From Takifugu bimaculatus (lineage: Eukaryota > Chordata > Actinopteri > Tetraodontiformes > Tetraodontidae): DNA of 64,000 nucleotides. The number at the start of each line of letters is the position of its first letter. Position 1 is the first letter of the stretch. Under the pieces are notes generated by a model. The model ran no database searches. It was not told where the DNA came from and worked only from the letters and a program-made list of their open reading frames with translations. The position numbers were made by a program, and so were the translations under genes. The stretch is taken from positions 1,087,043-1,151,042 of the forward strand of contig CP034977.1 in NCBI GenBank assembly GCA_004026145.2. The letters run 5' to 3'. Below are positions 1-13,400 of the stretch, one piece after another.

Positions 1-16
1 TCAATATTCTCCACAG

Positions 17-1667
17 TTTCCCAAAGAAATAGGTATTAGGCCTGTGAGGACCTTAATGGGGATACTCTTGGATCTGGTGACCAGTTTAAAAGATCACCAG
101 GAGAGCACAAACTCTGTGCCAACAGCTGAGATGCCCCAGGAAGGTTCAGAGCTCTTCCTAGAAATCAACCAATCATCAGCAGAAGAAGCTAACAAAGAGC
201 AGGTGGGTGAGACGCTCGACTTTGATGGTGATCCTCATTTCATGCTGATTCTGATTCTCTTTTCTGTGTTTAGATCCTTCTTTCTGTACTTGGCTCCATC
301 TTCAAGCATCCATGTTTGAAGCAGTGGTTTCTGGCCCTGGAGTTGTCTGCTTTGCCCCCTCACACGCTGAAACCTGTCAGATTGAAACACCTATGCACCC
401 AGTTGAATGAGGACATTCTGGCCTTGTTGAAGACCAGTGCTCCCATTCTCCATGATCTGGCTCAATTGGACCTTGTTTGTAGCTACATGGAGGCTATAGA
501 AAAGTCAGTGCTTAAGGAAGTGATGGAAAAGTCATCCGAGGGGGCAAAGAAAGAGTCTAAACCTTTCCAAGCCCTCTTGTCTTTGCATTGTTACTTGGAC
601 TCTTTTAAGCTGAATGAAGTGGTTTCCAAATTGTTGCTCCTCCCCCAGCAGAGTTTAATCCTCCCCATGAGTAAGGCTACACAGGCTGAGCTGAGTGTTT
701 ACGGTCATGCAGCTGTGCAGATCCTCACACAGTCTAAAGCAAATTCGTCCCTGGACCGCAGTATCTTTCTCTCCCAGGCACACCTTCATGGTCTAGGGAC
801 CCTGTTCCTGTCCTGTTCCAGTCCCACACTGGAGGCCTTCTTATTACAGACTCTGTCTGATGAGCCAGGCAGTGCCAAGCTTATCACCACAGATGTTCTG
901 CTGCATTGTTTTCAGTATCCTTCCCACAACACTCTGGCAATCGGCTCTCTGTTACTACAGAACTGCTCCACCCATCTTCTTTGTTTTGAGATGTGGTGTC
1001 TAGAACCTTCAAACATGGAGAAGCTTTTAGACAACATGGAAACTTTCCTTCCGCTCATCGTAGTCTACCTGCAGATGGCAAGTAAAGAGGATCCAGCCAG
1101 ACCCAAAGATGGTTTGTTCACTGACTTACAGAAAGTAATATATATTTGTGTCTCTTCTGGTATAATTATTTATTTTATTTTTTTTACAGTGCAAAAGCAG
1201 GTTTTAAAAGCCTTGAACGAAGGTTTGCTCTTGAATTTGTCCAAATGTGTTCTGGGAAACATGACTGAGAACTCAAGACCCCAACAGACTGAAGCATTAT
1301 CTAGTCTGATCAAACTCTCTGCAAACACCGACAGGCATCAGGAAGCTGATTAATAATCTGCTGAGTGCTCTTCAAAATGTGGAGAGCTTTGAAAGGTATT
1401 TATTAAGCTTGAAAATGAAGCAAATTCTGATCGTTAACAGTTGCTATAAAACATTCTTCCCCTTTTCAGGTGGAAATTAATTGATGTTATTTCTGAGAAA
1501 CTGGCTGATTTTCCAGAAGAAAAAGAAACATGGAGAAAGTCTGTGATTACTGCTGCCATCAAGTGTCTCACTGCCAGTTACAGCAACTATAAAGATCAAG
1601 CTACTTCCCCTGAACAGGAGAGGACTGTTTCGGAAAGACTGTGTCAACACTTTGTGGGTTTATCCGA

Positions 1668-1703
<36 letters not shown>

Positions 1704-4700
1704 TTTCTATTTCATTTAATCTATAACCTATTTTCTTTACATAGTCGTCATCTGAAGACATCGCTGCATCTGAATGGAACAGTTTTGTCAAGAATGGGCT
1801 GAAGTGAGATTTTATAATTAGTTCACGTGTCTCATTAAAGAAATGTCTTCAGTGGCATAAAAAGTTATTTTTCTGTTACAGATACCGCTTCAAAGATCAC
1901 CATTTCCTGAATACATTGAGAAGCCTGTTGGAAGTGATTTATACAGACAGCAAAGATCAAAAAGATCTGATCTCATTGTCAACCATTCATATGATGACCA
2001 GCACCCATTCTCTGTTTCTACCTACAATGTTGGACTCTGGTGAAGAGCCCACGAGTAAGGCTAAAGGTAAGATTTCACACTTAAGCACATTTAATTACTT
2101 TTTTTTTGTGGACAAGTTGATTTATTTTGTTGTCTTTACAGAGGCTTTGGTGTCTTTACTTCTCTGTTTGGTAAGGAAATGTCCAGCAGTATGCAACAAC
2201 AATCATTTTGTTGTACTTATGGGAGCATACGGAGTAACACTGAGTACTTTAGGTAAGATAGAAAAGTAGTCCTGTGATTTTGGATGCTGCTCTGCCCTTC
2301 TGTGACATCTTTTTTTGGTTTGTAGATCAAAAATTATTGCTCCTCCTTCAAGATTATGAAAAGAACAATGTCAGTCTGCTGAAATTTCAGTAAGTACCAT
2401 TCACATTGGAAAAGCTACTCACGAAAGAAACAGCTTTCGATCAATAACAAATCCCTCCTACTGCAGAGCCTTCTTGTGGGGCCCAGCAGCTGTGGAACAT
2501 CACAAAACCAGGAAAAGGCTGGGAGCTTCTCTTTGGAAGCAGGTCGGCTCAGATGATATGTTGGCCCTGCTCAATCCTGACAGGATGCTGCAGACCGTGA
2601 CGCACTTTCCCCAGCGACGCAAAATGATGACCCAGGTCAGTTTTTTGTGTGCAGTAAATGTTCCAGAATAACATTTGCCAGAAAGCACTTCATTTTATTC
2701 CTAAGATCCTGTAGTTCAAGCATTTTTGTGTGAAGTATTTGATTAAACTGATGACCTGTAATATTAACATGTAATCCCAATTGTAACTCAAATATAGGAA
2801 GATAAAGAGCTCCTCCACACTAACAGTGCCGTGAAGGATCTTGGGAATTTGTATGATCCCTGTTTTCTTTTGCCTCTCTTCAGTGCCATACTGAGACCAG
2901 GTGAGTATTATTGGAATGTTACTTTCGTCATTGCTAATCCATTCACAGTCTTTGGTAAATTTGGCATTTTCTTATTTCTGTACAAGAGTGTGTGATCGAC
3001 TGCCTGAAGTTTGTATCCTGCCACGCTATGGGAGTGACAGTGATGGCTCTGAGTAGCTACGACCCAAAAGTGAGGGCGGCGGCCTATCATGTGCTGAGCT
3101 GCTTCTACCAACACTTGGAAGGTTCTCAGTTCAGGGAAAAGAGACAGGTAAATGCAGGGAAGGTGTTTCTAAGCATTATATTTAAAGAAATGCTGAAGGC
3201 TTTGTGCGTCTTAACCAGCTGCTGTACCTGATGGATACAATGAAGAATGGAATTCGACAGACAAATCAAAGACTTCCATTTGTTTTGACCACTTATGTCG
3301 CCAAAGTAGCTCAACAGATGCTGAAACCTGGTATGTATCCGCTTTCGCTTTAGCATTCGACCTTGACTAAAGTGTTATCACTCATGTTTAAGGGATCATA
3401 GTCCAGAGGATGTTGAGGTCTTTTTCAGACTGTTTTTGATGCCTGTTTGTTATAATTTATAAGTCACCTTCTGTTTTCCTAATCTTGCCTTGCCTCACTG
3501 ATCCTTTACCCTTTTCTTCCCAACTTCACAGAGGACCACATGTATGTGGTGTTAAACAGGTTCTTGCTGTCTCATCAGAGTTTGGACTTCAGAAGAGTCC
3601 CTGAGTTCTTCAAGCTTTTCTATGGCTTTGACCTGGAGGTAATTTATCTTGAAATGAGAGATGTTTTTGTTGGTTTTACCTTGCCATGAAAGTTGTCCAG
3701 GTCCTTTTTGCCTGACTGTAAAAATAAACACAGTATATTTAACCTTCATTAGTTTGTTCTAGCCAGTTCGTGTTTTAGATCATATTGTCTGTTTCACAGA
3801 AATGACAGCTGCTATGGAATTTGATTTTTTTTTTTTCAGCACAAAATGGAGCGTGAATGGATCCTACATGTGCTGGAGGAAGGGATGAGTGATGGGCAGT
3901 GCTTTGACCTGTGTGACAAACAGGGCATCTTTCAGATCCTGTTGGGCTTCAGTAGTAGCCCCTTGTGTGACGAACACTGCCAGGTATGCACTAAAGCTCC
4001 AGCAAAGGGATAAAATGAGACCGTGGTAACGGGGCAGTCAGTCAATTTGTGGAACAAATTGTCAAAGTAATAAAAATGTGTTGAGTTTGCATTTATTTTA
4101 CATCTATCTGTAGGCCCAGATTATGAAGGTCTTATTGCGGGCTGCTCATGTCACCAGAGCAGCTCATAACCTGACGAAGAGCTGTGGGCTCCTAACATGG
4201 ATCATACAAATGGCTGAAAGGAAGTAAGCATGGCGGTAGCCCTGTAATCTTTATTTTGACAGTGACTTTGGATATTTCCAGTCATATGTTGTCTGTTTTA
4301 TATTTGTGCATATCCCTCCTCAGTACTGTGGACCAGCAGCTGCTCAGTGTCATCATAGATCTGCTTCATGCGCTGTGGTTTACGATCCTCGGACAGAATG
4401 AGAAGCAGATGACGGCCGCAGAGAAACGCCAAAGCTCAGTGAAGTGTCTCCCACTACCTCTGATTAATGACTTCCTGTGTGTGGCCTTGACCATCAGCAG
4501 ACATCTCAGGTAAGTATTTAAAGGGCCTCCTCACTGTCTTGATCCAAACCTTTACTAATGTTTTGTGTACTTGGTGGTTTTGCTCAGAGTTGTCAATGTT
4601 TTGTTGATCTCTCACTAGGTTGAGGGTGAGGCCTGGACAGCTCTGTCTGTTTCTGCAGACACTTTGCTCTGTGTTGAAATATGGAAGGACAGCGTTCAGT

Positions 4701-6043
4701 CTCAACACAGAAGCTGGGCGCTTCACCTTACCCCCACAGCCTCTCTCCTGCTCACAAGTGCTTTCTCTTCTACATTGCTGGGCTTCCCTGGCCCACGACA
4801 CGGTGCTACTTACCCAATTACACGAGCTGTCTGAAAAGCACAAACTGAATAAACTGTTTGGTGAGTGCCCTTAAGCTCCTCTTTGGCCACCTGTCAGTTT
4901 GTAGAATGTTAATATCTGGATGAAATTTCCTACAAAAAAACTACAAAACTGACCTTGAACTTGGGAGATTTGTTCTCTGACAGCTTATTTTTCTTTACTT
5001 TGTACTCCCTGTTGACTCCACTTGACTTCACTTTTATGTATGCAACAGAATTAGTGCAGGAATTTAAAAAATAAATTGTCAAATGGAGGAACATGCTCTG
5101 TCTGTGTCAAGTGCACATAATTAGGTTTTATAATCTGCATTGTATGTGTATCTTTAATGGTTTAACTGCAATTTTGTTCATCTTTTTTAGGTAAGGATAA
5201 GATTCAAGCCAAATCCCACCTTTCCAAGGCCCGATCAACAAGACAGAGCTTGGCAGAAGATTCTGAAATTGAGAAACAAGAATCGAGCCCCCTGATGGAG
5301 TGTAAATCATACCTCTGTAGCATCTTTGTTCATTGGGAGCCTCTGATTCCCGTCTCTGAGCCTCAGTTGGTCAACAGCCCACAGGGATTAGCTCCCAGTC
5401 CTTTAGCCAATGACACTGCACAACTGCTCTCCAAGTGGTGCCTTAGGTGCTTGGTGGAGGAACCATATGATGAAAATAGAACAAAAGAATTTTTATTTTG
5501 GGCCAAGAAAATCGTGCTGGAAGACAAGGAAATTATGAATTCCTTGTTAGATGATTCTGGCTGGAGAGCCAATCTTCTTCGACTCCATCACCACACCGAC
5601 GTTTATTGCCATAGCAGCGTCCCATCAAGAGTGGAAACCTTGCAGATATTTACTGACATCATGATTTGCTTACTAGAGGCCAAAGGCAACCTTCCAGTGT
5701 TGCATCATGCAGTCGTGTCTGCCTGCCTGTCAAAATCCAAACAGGACCAATCCAGATACGGTGAGAGCCTCCCACCTAACATGTATTTCAACAGTACAAT
5801 TCGGTTGCAGTAATCTTAATTTACATTAATGCCTTTGTTTTCTCCTTTACAGAAGCAGGGCTGTTTCTGTTCTCACTTTACATCAGTGAGATGTGGAGTG
5901 GAGCCACATCAGCACAGATGTTTCTATCTCATGTTAGTTTGGTGGCCAGAACCAAATGTAAAATAAAGAAAACATCCCAGTCAGCAGTGACTCAAATAGC
6001 CATCAAAGCCGTTTGTGATGACATCATCACCAGCACAAGTTAG
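17..6043 (+). CDS. urb1: URB1 ribosome-biogenesis protein, 3' part (partial)
   Basis: C-terminal part of the nucleolar pre-ribosomal-associated protein URB1 (NPA1-like), which acts in the nucleolus in early 60S subunit assembly. The 5' part lies before the window. I stitch 20 exons with matching phases: 17-202, 274-1134, about 1201-1395, 1470-1653, 1745-1803, 1882-2066, 2142-2252, 2326-2389, 2467-2635, 2798-2900, 2987-3147, 3219-3330, 3532-3638, 3840-3983, 4114-4223, 4324-4509, 4619-4860, 5191-5760 and 5853-6043 (TAG), the first being entered at a CAG acceptor. The protein is Leu-rich and helical (armadillo-like), with no catalytic motif. The acceptor near 1189-1200 is ambiguous; only AGs at 1197 or 1200 keep frame. 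The exon ending at 1395 needs one base removed near 1333 to stay open. Identification rests on family recollection plus the MRAP-SCAF4 neighbours, which flank URB1 in vertebrates. A polyA signal follows at 6066. Confidence 0.87.
1669..1700. repeat. (CA)n microsatellite in a urb1 intron
   Basis: Sixteen CA units inside the intron 1654-1744. Confidence 0.95.
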
Positions 6044-6065
6044 ATATGTGAGATAGATTATTGCA

Positions 6066-6071
6066 AATAAA
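6066..6071 (+). terminator. urb1 polyadenylation signal AATAAA
   Basis: Canonical AATAAA 23 bases after the urb1 stop codon. The short spacing suggests a very short 3' UTR. The 495 bp from here to the mrap stop is AT-rich 3' UTR/spacer between two convergent genes, with no other gene seen. Confidence 0.7.
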
Positions 6072-6344
6072 GTCTATTACCATTATTTTTGTTTTTTAAA
6101 AGCGGTAAAGTCATTTGTCGCAAAAGATTCTGTGCATTTTATCATTTTATTCTTTATGACCTTTAACATATGCATGTGTATCAATCTAGCTCAGAACATG
6201 TAAAGCAGTTGACAAAATAAAGTACCATAAAGGAAGACAAATAACTAAAAAAAACACAGCAAAAGAACAAATTAAAGATATAAAAAAGCTTCAGATCATT
6301 TGTACTGAAGTAACCCAAGAGGAAAAAAATGTTTCAAAAAGACA

Positions 6345-6350
6345 TTTATT
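6345..6350 (-). terminator. mrap polyadenylation signal (AATAAA on minus strand)
   Basis: TTTATT on the plus strand reads AATAAA on the minus strand, about 215 bases after the mrap stop. It is the likeliest polyA signal for mrap, although other AT-rich candidates exist nearby. Confidence 0.45.
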
Positions 6351-6565
6351 TGAAACAACTGGGACAGCGTTGATATTTTTATACATTACTATTTAAAGCA
6401 CAACATTACAATGTGTGATGAAACTTTTTCTACATAATAAAATTCATAAATCCCTTTCTATGTTTTCTAATTTTTTTCATCAGAAATTAAGGTTACATTT
6501 ATAATGACTTGGATCTTAAAAAGTCTTATTCCCATAAACAGACCACATTTAGCGTCAGCATCCAC

Positions 6566-6981
6566 TTAAGATCTTCTACAAAACTGCATGATTTTGCATC
6601 TGGTGATCCTGCAATATTTAGAGGAAAGAATGGCAGAAATTAATGTGGGAAGAAGTGGTTCAAATTTTATTAAGTCACAAGTGCATTTGAGACTTACCCT
6701 GGAATATGTCCACTGTGCGACATTAGATTCAAAGTGAGAAAAAGAAATCCCACAAGGCCACTGAGTGAAATCCAGAATATTATTATAACTGAGTCTATAA
6801 GCAAAAATAAACATCTGTTAGTTACTGTTATTATTGCTCCTCCTAACGATAATATTTTGGTAGTAGATTTTAAGGATAAATACTCACACTTGTGGTATTT
6901 GAGCTTACTCTCATCCACAATCACGGGCTCAATATAATCATAATAGTATTCCCATTCATAGGTGCCAGTTGAGTTCTCCAT
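6566..6981 (-). CDS. mrap: Melanocortin-2 receptor accessory protein (MRAP1)
   Basis: Small single-pass membrane protein that helps the ACTH receptor MC2R reach the surface and signal. Three coding exons on the minus strand: 6981-6888, 6794-6698 and 6608-6566, all GT-AG, 234 nt in total, giving 77 residues. Seen: an N-glycosylation sequon at residues 3-5 (NST, the position glycosylated in mammalian MRAP), the Tyr-rich segment ending DYI, the VDESKLKYHK juxtamembrane motif, and one hydrophobic segment beginning VIIIFWISL. The start ATG fits the N-terminus of the family. The tail after the membrane segment is very short, only about 15 residues ending QFCRRS, far shorter than in mammals but in keeping with short fish MRAP1 forms. 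It is tail-to-tail with urb1 and head-to-head with scaf4, as expected from MRAP-URB1 synteny. Confidence 0.9.
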
Positions 6982-7484
6982 GTCAACCTTAATCCGGTGG
7001 TGGGATAGATGGAGGTGCTGGTGAAGTTCTCAGACCTTAATAGACTGTGGAATTTGAAGACATGTGTAATTCAAATATTTGGCCGCTTGGGGCGTGGTAT
7101 GCTTTTCGAAAAGATCTAACAAAATTCGCAGCCTGTCCATTTAAGGTCACACAGCCTGAATTTTGATGGTATAGCGTTCTCATACGCAGCAACGCATTTG
7201 CTTTCGCTACATTCCCTTTTCTTCCTCAAAATTGTTAATTTACCACAGTGGTAAAACGTGGTGACGTCACCACCCTCACAGGAAGTTACGAATCGTCTCC
7301 CCCATGTCACGTGACGTTGGCATTTCCGACTCTAGTAGCCGAGGTCTCGGTAGCTATGTTGTCACAGCGACATTAAAACAAGTTATTTGTTTTTATTGGA
7401 TATATTTTAGCCATGCAATTACATGTTCATATGACTACGTAGAGAAACAGCCAGGTCCATTAGTTCAAAAAATCTAAAACAAGG
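6982..7484. promoter_or_regulatory. Shared upstream region of mrap (-) and scaf4 (+)
   Basis: The 503 bp between the two start codons must hold both 5' UTRs and promoters. Seen: a full palindromic CRE (TGACGTCA, 7262-7269), an ETS-like CAGGAAGT (7279-7286) and a palindromic E-box GTCACGTGAC (7306-7315, identical to the USF/CLEAR consensus) followed by a half CRE (TGACGTT). The three lie within 54 bp. No TATA box is obvious. The cluster suggests the bidirectional core lies near 7.26-7.32 kb; which gene each site serves cannot be read from sequence. Confidence 0.65.
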
Positions 7485-10400
7485 ATGGATGCAGTAAACG
7501 CGTTCAACATGGAGGTAAAGTTTTCTTCCGTTCGAAGAGCAAAAATGAAGGCTAGCGCTTTAGGCTAATGTTCGTCAGCTTTGCTGCGTACGTTGAAGCA
7601 ACGTTAGAGCCATTTAAGTCTAAATATGTCCATTTTCGGAGTGTTTGTGTGGTTAAATCCAGCTAGTGTAAACGCAAGACGATTTGTTTTCATTCAGAAG
7701 GCACCACTGCTGCTGAAGCTAAGTAAATATTTGTAGGCCTGTCATTTCAGTATCTCTAAGCGGCTAACCACTGAGGCCACTTAGCCTTGACAGATATCGT
7801 GATGAAGCTTAATTTATAATTTGATTTTGTGAAACTTATGCTTGCTTCTGACTATTCTATCTCTCGGCACGGTAAATGTTTCGGTAGTAGTTTAATATGA
7901 AGTCAGAATGGCTATGAACATTATCACCAATGGCGGCACAACATCATTTCGATGTGTTTCCTGAGAGCCAGTCTGTTATTGAGTGGTTTTAAGTTGATTT
8001 GGGGGTTGATATTCGACTAATCCACGCAGGATTAATTATTAGAAACACTTTGACTTTACTGAATTGCCTTAATGTCTATGCATTTTCAGTTGGAATACAC
8101 ACAAGTCTATTTTATGACGTTTGATGGGCTTTTTATATCTACTATAATTCACTTGAGTCCATTTGGGAGGATATAATAGTTATTTAATTATTAGGACTTG
8201 ATGTATTCGTCTGTATTTATGGGTAGCCACACTTAGTCTAACACAATGTTTAAGTGTGTGTTATTTCACCATATTAATTATTTTCTTATATCTCTTTTAA
8301 GTTGTTCTCCATGATTGACATGAAGCCTCCAATATCCCGCGCTAAGATGATGTCGGTTACAAAAGCAGCCATTAAAGCGATCAAGGTAAATTCTCCAACT
8401 TATTAAATTCACACGGTTTTGGACCGCAGGTGTTGACCTTTTAAAACTCAGTTAATGTTAAAACTCAGTTAATGTTGTAAAAAGCGTTGTGCCTAAAGAG
8501 GGTTGTTTAACTGGAATAATAGCCTCATACAAAAGGGAGCACATGCTGGTTAATGCATCTCATTAATCATATTCCCCTCAAAGCTTCCCTAAGTTGATCC
8601 TGGACAGTGGCACAGCTCGTTAGGGTCTCGAAATAAACTAAATGAAGTCGACAATAGATTTCAGTTATAGGGAGGGTTTTTAATACATTTTTCATATTTT
8701 CTTTAACATTTTTTTGTGTGTGTCTTTCATCAGCTTTACAAACATGTTGTCCAGATTGTGGAAAAGTTTATCAAGAAGGTATGTACTGAGATGTTGTATG
8801 TACTTAACCTAAAGTTCAAAATACAGTCCAAATAGCCATTGTGTAAGGAAAATAATTATCAATTCTTTTTTTTTTTCTAGTGCAAGCCAGAATTAAAAGT
8901 CCCTGGGTTGTATGTGATTGATTCGATTGTTCGACAGTCACGGCATCAGTTTGGTGTCGACAAGGACGTGTTTGGCCCCAGATTCCTGAAGAACTTCACT
9001 GAGACTTTTCAAAACCTTTATCACTGCCAAGGGGAAGACAAGGTTTTCTATATTTGTGCAGCTAGAAATTTTATTGAATTTAACTGAATGTTGTGCTGAA
9101 ACCCTCTAACGTTTTCCAGACCAAAATAGTCCGCGTGCTGAACCTGTGGCAGAAGAATGGGGTGTTTGACACAAATATACTCCAGTCTTTAGTAGACATG
9201 GCAAATGGAAATATTTCTCCTAATATAGCTTGAGGGTAATTAAATGCACATATTCCTTTTATCACAGTGATTTAATACTCCCATGTACACACCTGATTTG
9301 CCTTGTTTTAACTGTTCCAGCTGCTCAGACACAGCTGCCTGTCACTAGTCCCACAGTTGTGTCCAGTGAGCCCCAGCTACCCACGACTGATGCCTTGGCT
9401 GCTGTGGCACAGCTGTTTCAGTCACAGCATGGACAGGAGGTAAGTTTATTTTTAAGTGCCCCTGTATTATTTTTTTTAATCTTGGCATTTCGGAAGCTTT
9501 AAATGAATCATCTATCTTCCAGCTGCAGAGAATACTCCAGAATTTCCAGCAGGCAGATAAGACTTTTGCAAACAACAGCCTGACCCCACCACATATGCCT
9601 GTGACCCCGCTCGGCTCCTACAATGCACACAAAGAAAAGAAAAGCTCTTTAGCAGAGGTAATTATTTGGTTATCTCAGCGTTATTACATTCATTTTGGGG
9701 CTCCTGTAAACTTGACATTTGTGTAACATGTAACTGTATTTCCTTAGAAACTCCTGGACCGATTTGAGTATGATGATGACCCAGAGGATGTAGCTGCTAA
9801 AGAAGGAAATACTCAGCCACAGTGAGTACAAAAAATCTTTAAACTTTTTTTTACAAGTTTCTTTATTTTTGTAATACCTTCATACCTGTTTTCTAATTAC
9901 AGAGGTATTTCTGAAAAACTGATACTTGAGAGTGTTCATATGTTGGCCCAAGCCAGTGGTATACAGGTACCAAATATAGCTTTTGTTTAATAATTCTTAT
10001 TATGCACTTATTTTTCAATTATAGGTTTTAATTGTATCAATGTTTTGGTTTCATTCTGTAAAATCTCTCCTATTTGATGGTGCAATGTTTATTTCTGGTT
10101 TATTGTTTTGGTTTTTGGTTTTTTCAGGATGGTAAAAATGAGTCATGCTGAGCATCAAACACTACCAGACAGATACCATCCCATAAATGATGCTTATTCA
10201 TACTGTGAGGTAAATCTTAAATACGAAGCTCTACTCTGCTATGTAACATTTACATATAATTTTAAGCTTAAAATGTGATCTTATGTGTAATAGTCAAACA
10301 AAGCCTTGTACAGTTTCTGCCTCATATTGCAACACATCCCCTTATCGTTTCAAGAAATAATGGACAGTTGACTGTAGGTTGTTGAAGGTTGCATAGTGTT

Positions 10401-13400
10401 TATAGAAATATGTTAACTTAAATTAAATGGGTCACTTACTATGAAATCATCCTCATCGAATCTATCGTTGCGTAGTGCTACGAATGCCAGTTTTTTTGTC
10501 TTCACTCATGATTAATCTGATTATCGTTGTGTGGAAGTGACTGAAGTTTCCACTCGATAGCCTGAGAAATCGAATAATTACCACTGGTAACAACATCTTT
10601 TTTCTGTAGGTATATTAATATAAGTATATATTAATGACATAGCCTGCAGATCTGTTATGTCTGTCTACCACAGATTAGCTGGCCTTTATAATAAGATGAA
10701 TCTTCTGTTACTATTCAACATTATCTTTAAATTTGTAGATTACTGATTCTGTTTTCTAAAGATTGAGACATATGAGCGTGGTGATATATGTTTATTGTCA
10801 AACGGTGATCTTACTGTCTTTTTGCACTTAATTGTCAAAAACCTTGCTGCACAGTCATTTTGCCATGTTGTCACTTTAGGGAAGTTCAAGAGAAGATTCG
10901 GGTTTTATTCAGGAAGGGAGACACAGAAGTTATAACAGGCGATCAGGTTCGAGGTAAGAATTTAGATTTACTTTAATGGTTGTAATGTTACTTCTGTAAC
11001 CTTCTGGAGGGTAGTAAACCAGTGTTGTAAATAAGATGGAGCTAGGTCCAGCATGATTCAGTGATTTGAACAATAAAGCTCTCGATTTTCCTTTTGGTTG
11101 TATCTGGTGCAATAAATCCCGACAAAGATGAGGATTGTGTGTGTGATGTAAAAATAATGATTTCAGGACATGTCAGACATCCTCATTTCATTTTTTCTCA
11201 GGGGTGAATGAATTTATACCTGATCTCACAGTGAAACCTACTTTTCAGTAGAGATGAAGCATAACATTAAACTAATGATAAGAATCCTCAATGCTGTGTA
11301 TTTATGTCTTCTTTTTCTGACTTTATTACAAAACTATTATATCATGTAGTGTTATTTTGTGACACCATGTCCAATATGGTGTGGTTCAGATCTCCAAGGA
11401 GAAGAAGATCAAGATCGTCATCCCGCTCCAGGAGGGGTAGGCCTGAGCATTCCCGACCCAGGGAAAGGCGTTGGAGGTCTCGTTCTGGTGACAGGAGTGA
11501 GAGGGAAAACAGAGAGCGCAGACAGAAAGGTCTTCCTACCATAAAAAGCCACACTCTCAGCGGTATGTACCACTGCCAGCAGAGTCCAGTGTGTGAATGT
11601 ATCATCCAGGTCAGGTATCAAAGCTTTTTTGGATGCTGCCTCTTGGAAAATGTTGCTAATGCAGTTTTGTTTGATTTCTAGTTTGCAGTACTACACTATG
11701 GATTGGACAGCTGGACAAGAAAACCCAGCAGTCTGATGTGGTGTCCCTTTTAGAAGAGTTTGGCCAGATTGAGTCAATTAATGTGAGTTGGGGTGGTTCG
11801 TACGTCTAAGTGTCTGTGCTACTTCAGCCACGCAGCGTTGTGTATCTGGAGTTTAAACTTTGCTTTCTTTATATCCAGATGATCCCTCCGAGAGGCTGTG
11901 CTTATATCGTCATGGTTCACAGACAAGACGCCTACACAGCCTTGAACAAGCTCAGTCGGGGATCGTACAGAGTCAACCAGAAACCAGTGAAGGTACGTAA
12001 ACTACAGTTTATCTCCAGTTATTAGTGATTGAATGGAGCCTTTCACACGTGCATTGATATCCTTGTCTGTTGAGTCTTGTCTGTTGCTTATTGTTAAAAC
12101 CACCATAACTAAATATTCTACTTCTAAATATTCTTTTCTAAATAATGTCTAATGTAGATCGCCTGGGCCTTGAACAAAGGTATAAAATCAACTCACAAAA
12201 AGTTCTGGGATGTAGAGCAAGGAGTTACCTACATCCCCTGGAGCAAGGTCAGGGTTGAGGATTTGGAGAGCTATCGGGAAGGTGGTATGCTCGATGCAGA
12301 CACTTTAGATCCAGGTAAAAGTAACTACACTTAATCCCTCATGAAGACCATTGGCTGCAATCCCCTGATCTTTTCATTTCCCTTTCTATTGTCCACAGCC
12401 TGGAATATTGCCAATGACCTTAAAATGGTGGCTGCAAATGGAGCATTGGAAAGTGTGTCAGTAGATGGAGTCTCGCAAGTTCAGGTAATGATAATGCAGA
12501 CATTCAACACCTTAATTTTGATATTCCCAGTTCTTTCATTTAAGTTTCATTCATATTGTATTGGAGGGTTCCAAATTATTGTAGAGTATGAATGGGAAAA
12601 TGAAACGCATGAGCAGTGGAGCTTATCTGTTCTGCCTTCTTACTTTCTCTCTTCAATAAAGGTTCCTACAGAAAATCTATGCATGTAATTTTGAACTTCT
12701 CACCAGATGTGAGAAGACATTGTGACAGCTTCTTTGGAGAAATACTTGCTCATTTATACACATTTCTTTAACCTTCATCCGCATCCTTACAAAAAACGAG
12801 TCCTTCCTTGGCATCCGAGAAACGGTAACTTGTCATGATTAACCGGTAATAAATGTCAATTTTCTATCAACATACCTCAAAGAGCAGCAGAAGGTGAAAA
12901 TGAGAGCACTCTTAGGGTGTTTGCAGGCTGTGAAAGTGAGTCAGGAATTTAACACTAAAGACTTGACCAAACGGAAATCTTCTCAGTTAAGGTATGTGAA
13001 CAAATACGGTGTCTTAGGTTTTACTCCTTTTATTACCTGTATGTGTATATATATATATATATATTTTAAATAGCATAATTATTAATTAATGAGGTAATAG
13101 GCGATATTCACTTATTTGCCATGATCCATTAATTTCAGTTTCATCTATATAATAAACTTCCTGAAATAGAAATCCCATAAGCTCCTCTGCTGAGTCACAT
13201 TCAGCCTCAGAAATGACTGTTGCTTTCTTCACTTCCTAAAAAAAAAAAAAGCATTTTCACTTACGTTGCACCCTGCAGTAACATATTCAAATAAAGTATG
13301 ACAATAAGACAACCTACTGCGGTATATGTAGAGGGCACCTTTGTAAACCTTTCTTTGTTTCCAGGAACAGCCCATTCTTCAGAAAACTAAGATTTGGTCA

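Noticed and set aside
3331..5190. snoRNA genes in urb1 introns
   Set aside because: Introns above 200 bp were scanned by eye for box C/D and H/ACA patterns; no convincing pairing was found.
9180..9240. In-frame stop in scaf4 exon 5 as evidence of a pseudogene or truncated isoform
   Set aside because: Downstream exons are clean and conserved, and removing one base near 9228 gives the right phase for the next exon; the same kind of break occurs in other essential genes here.
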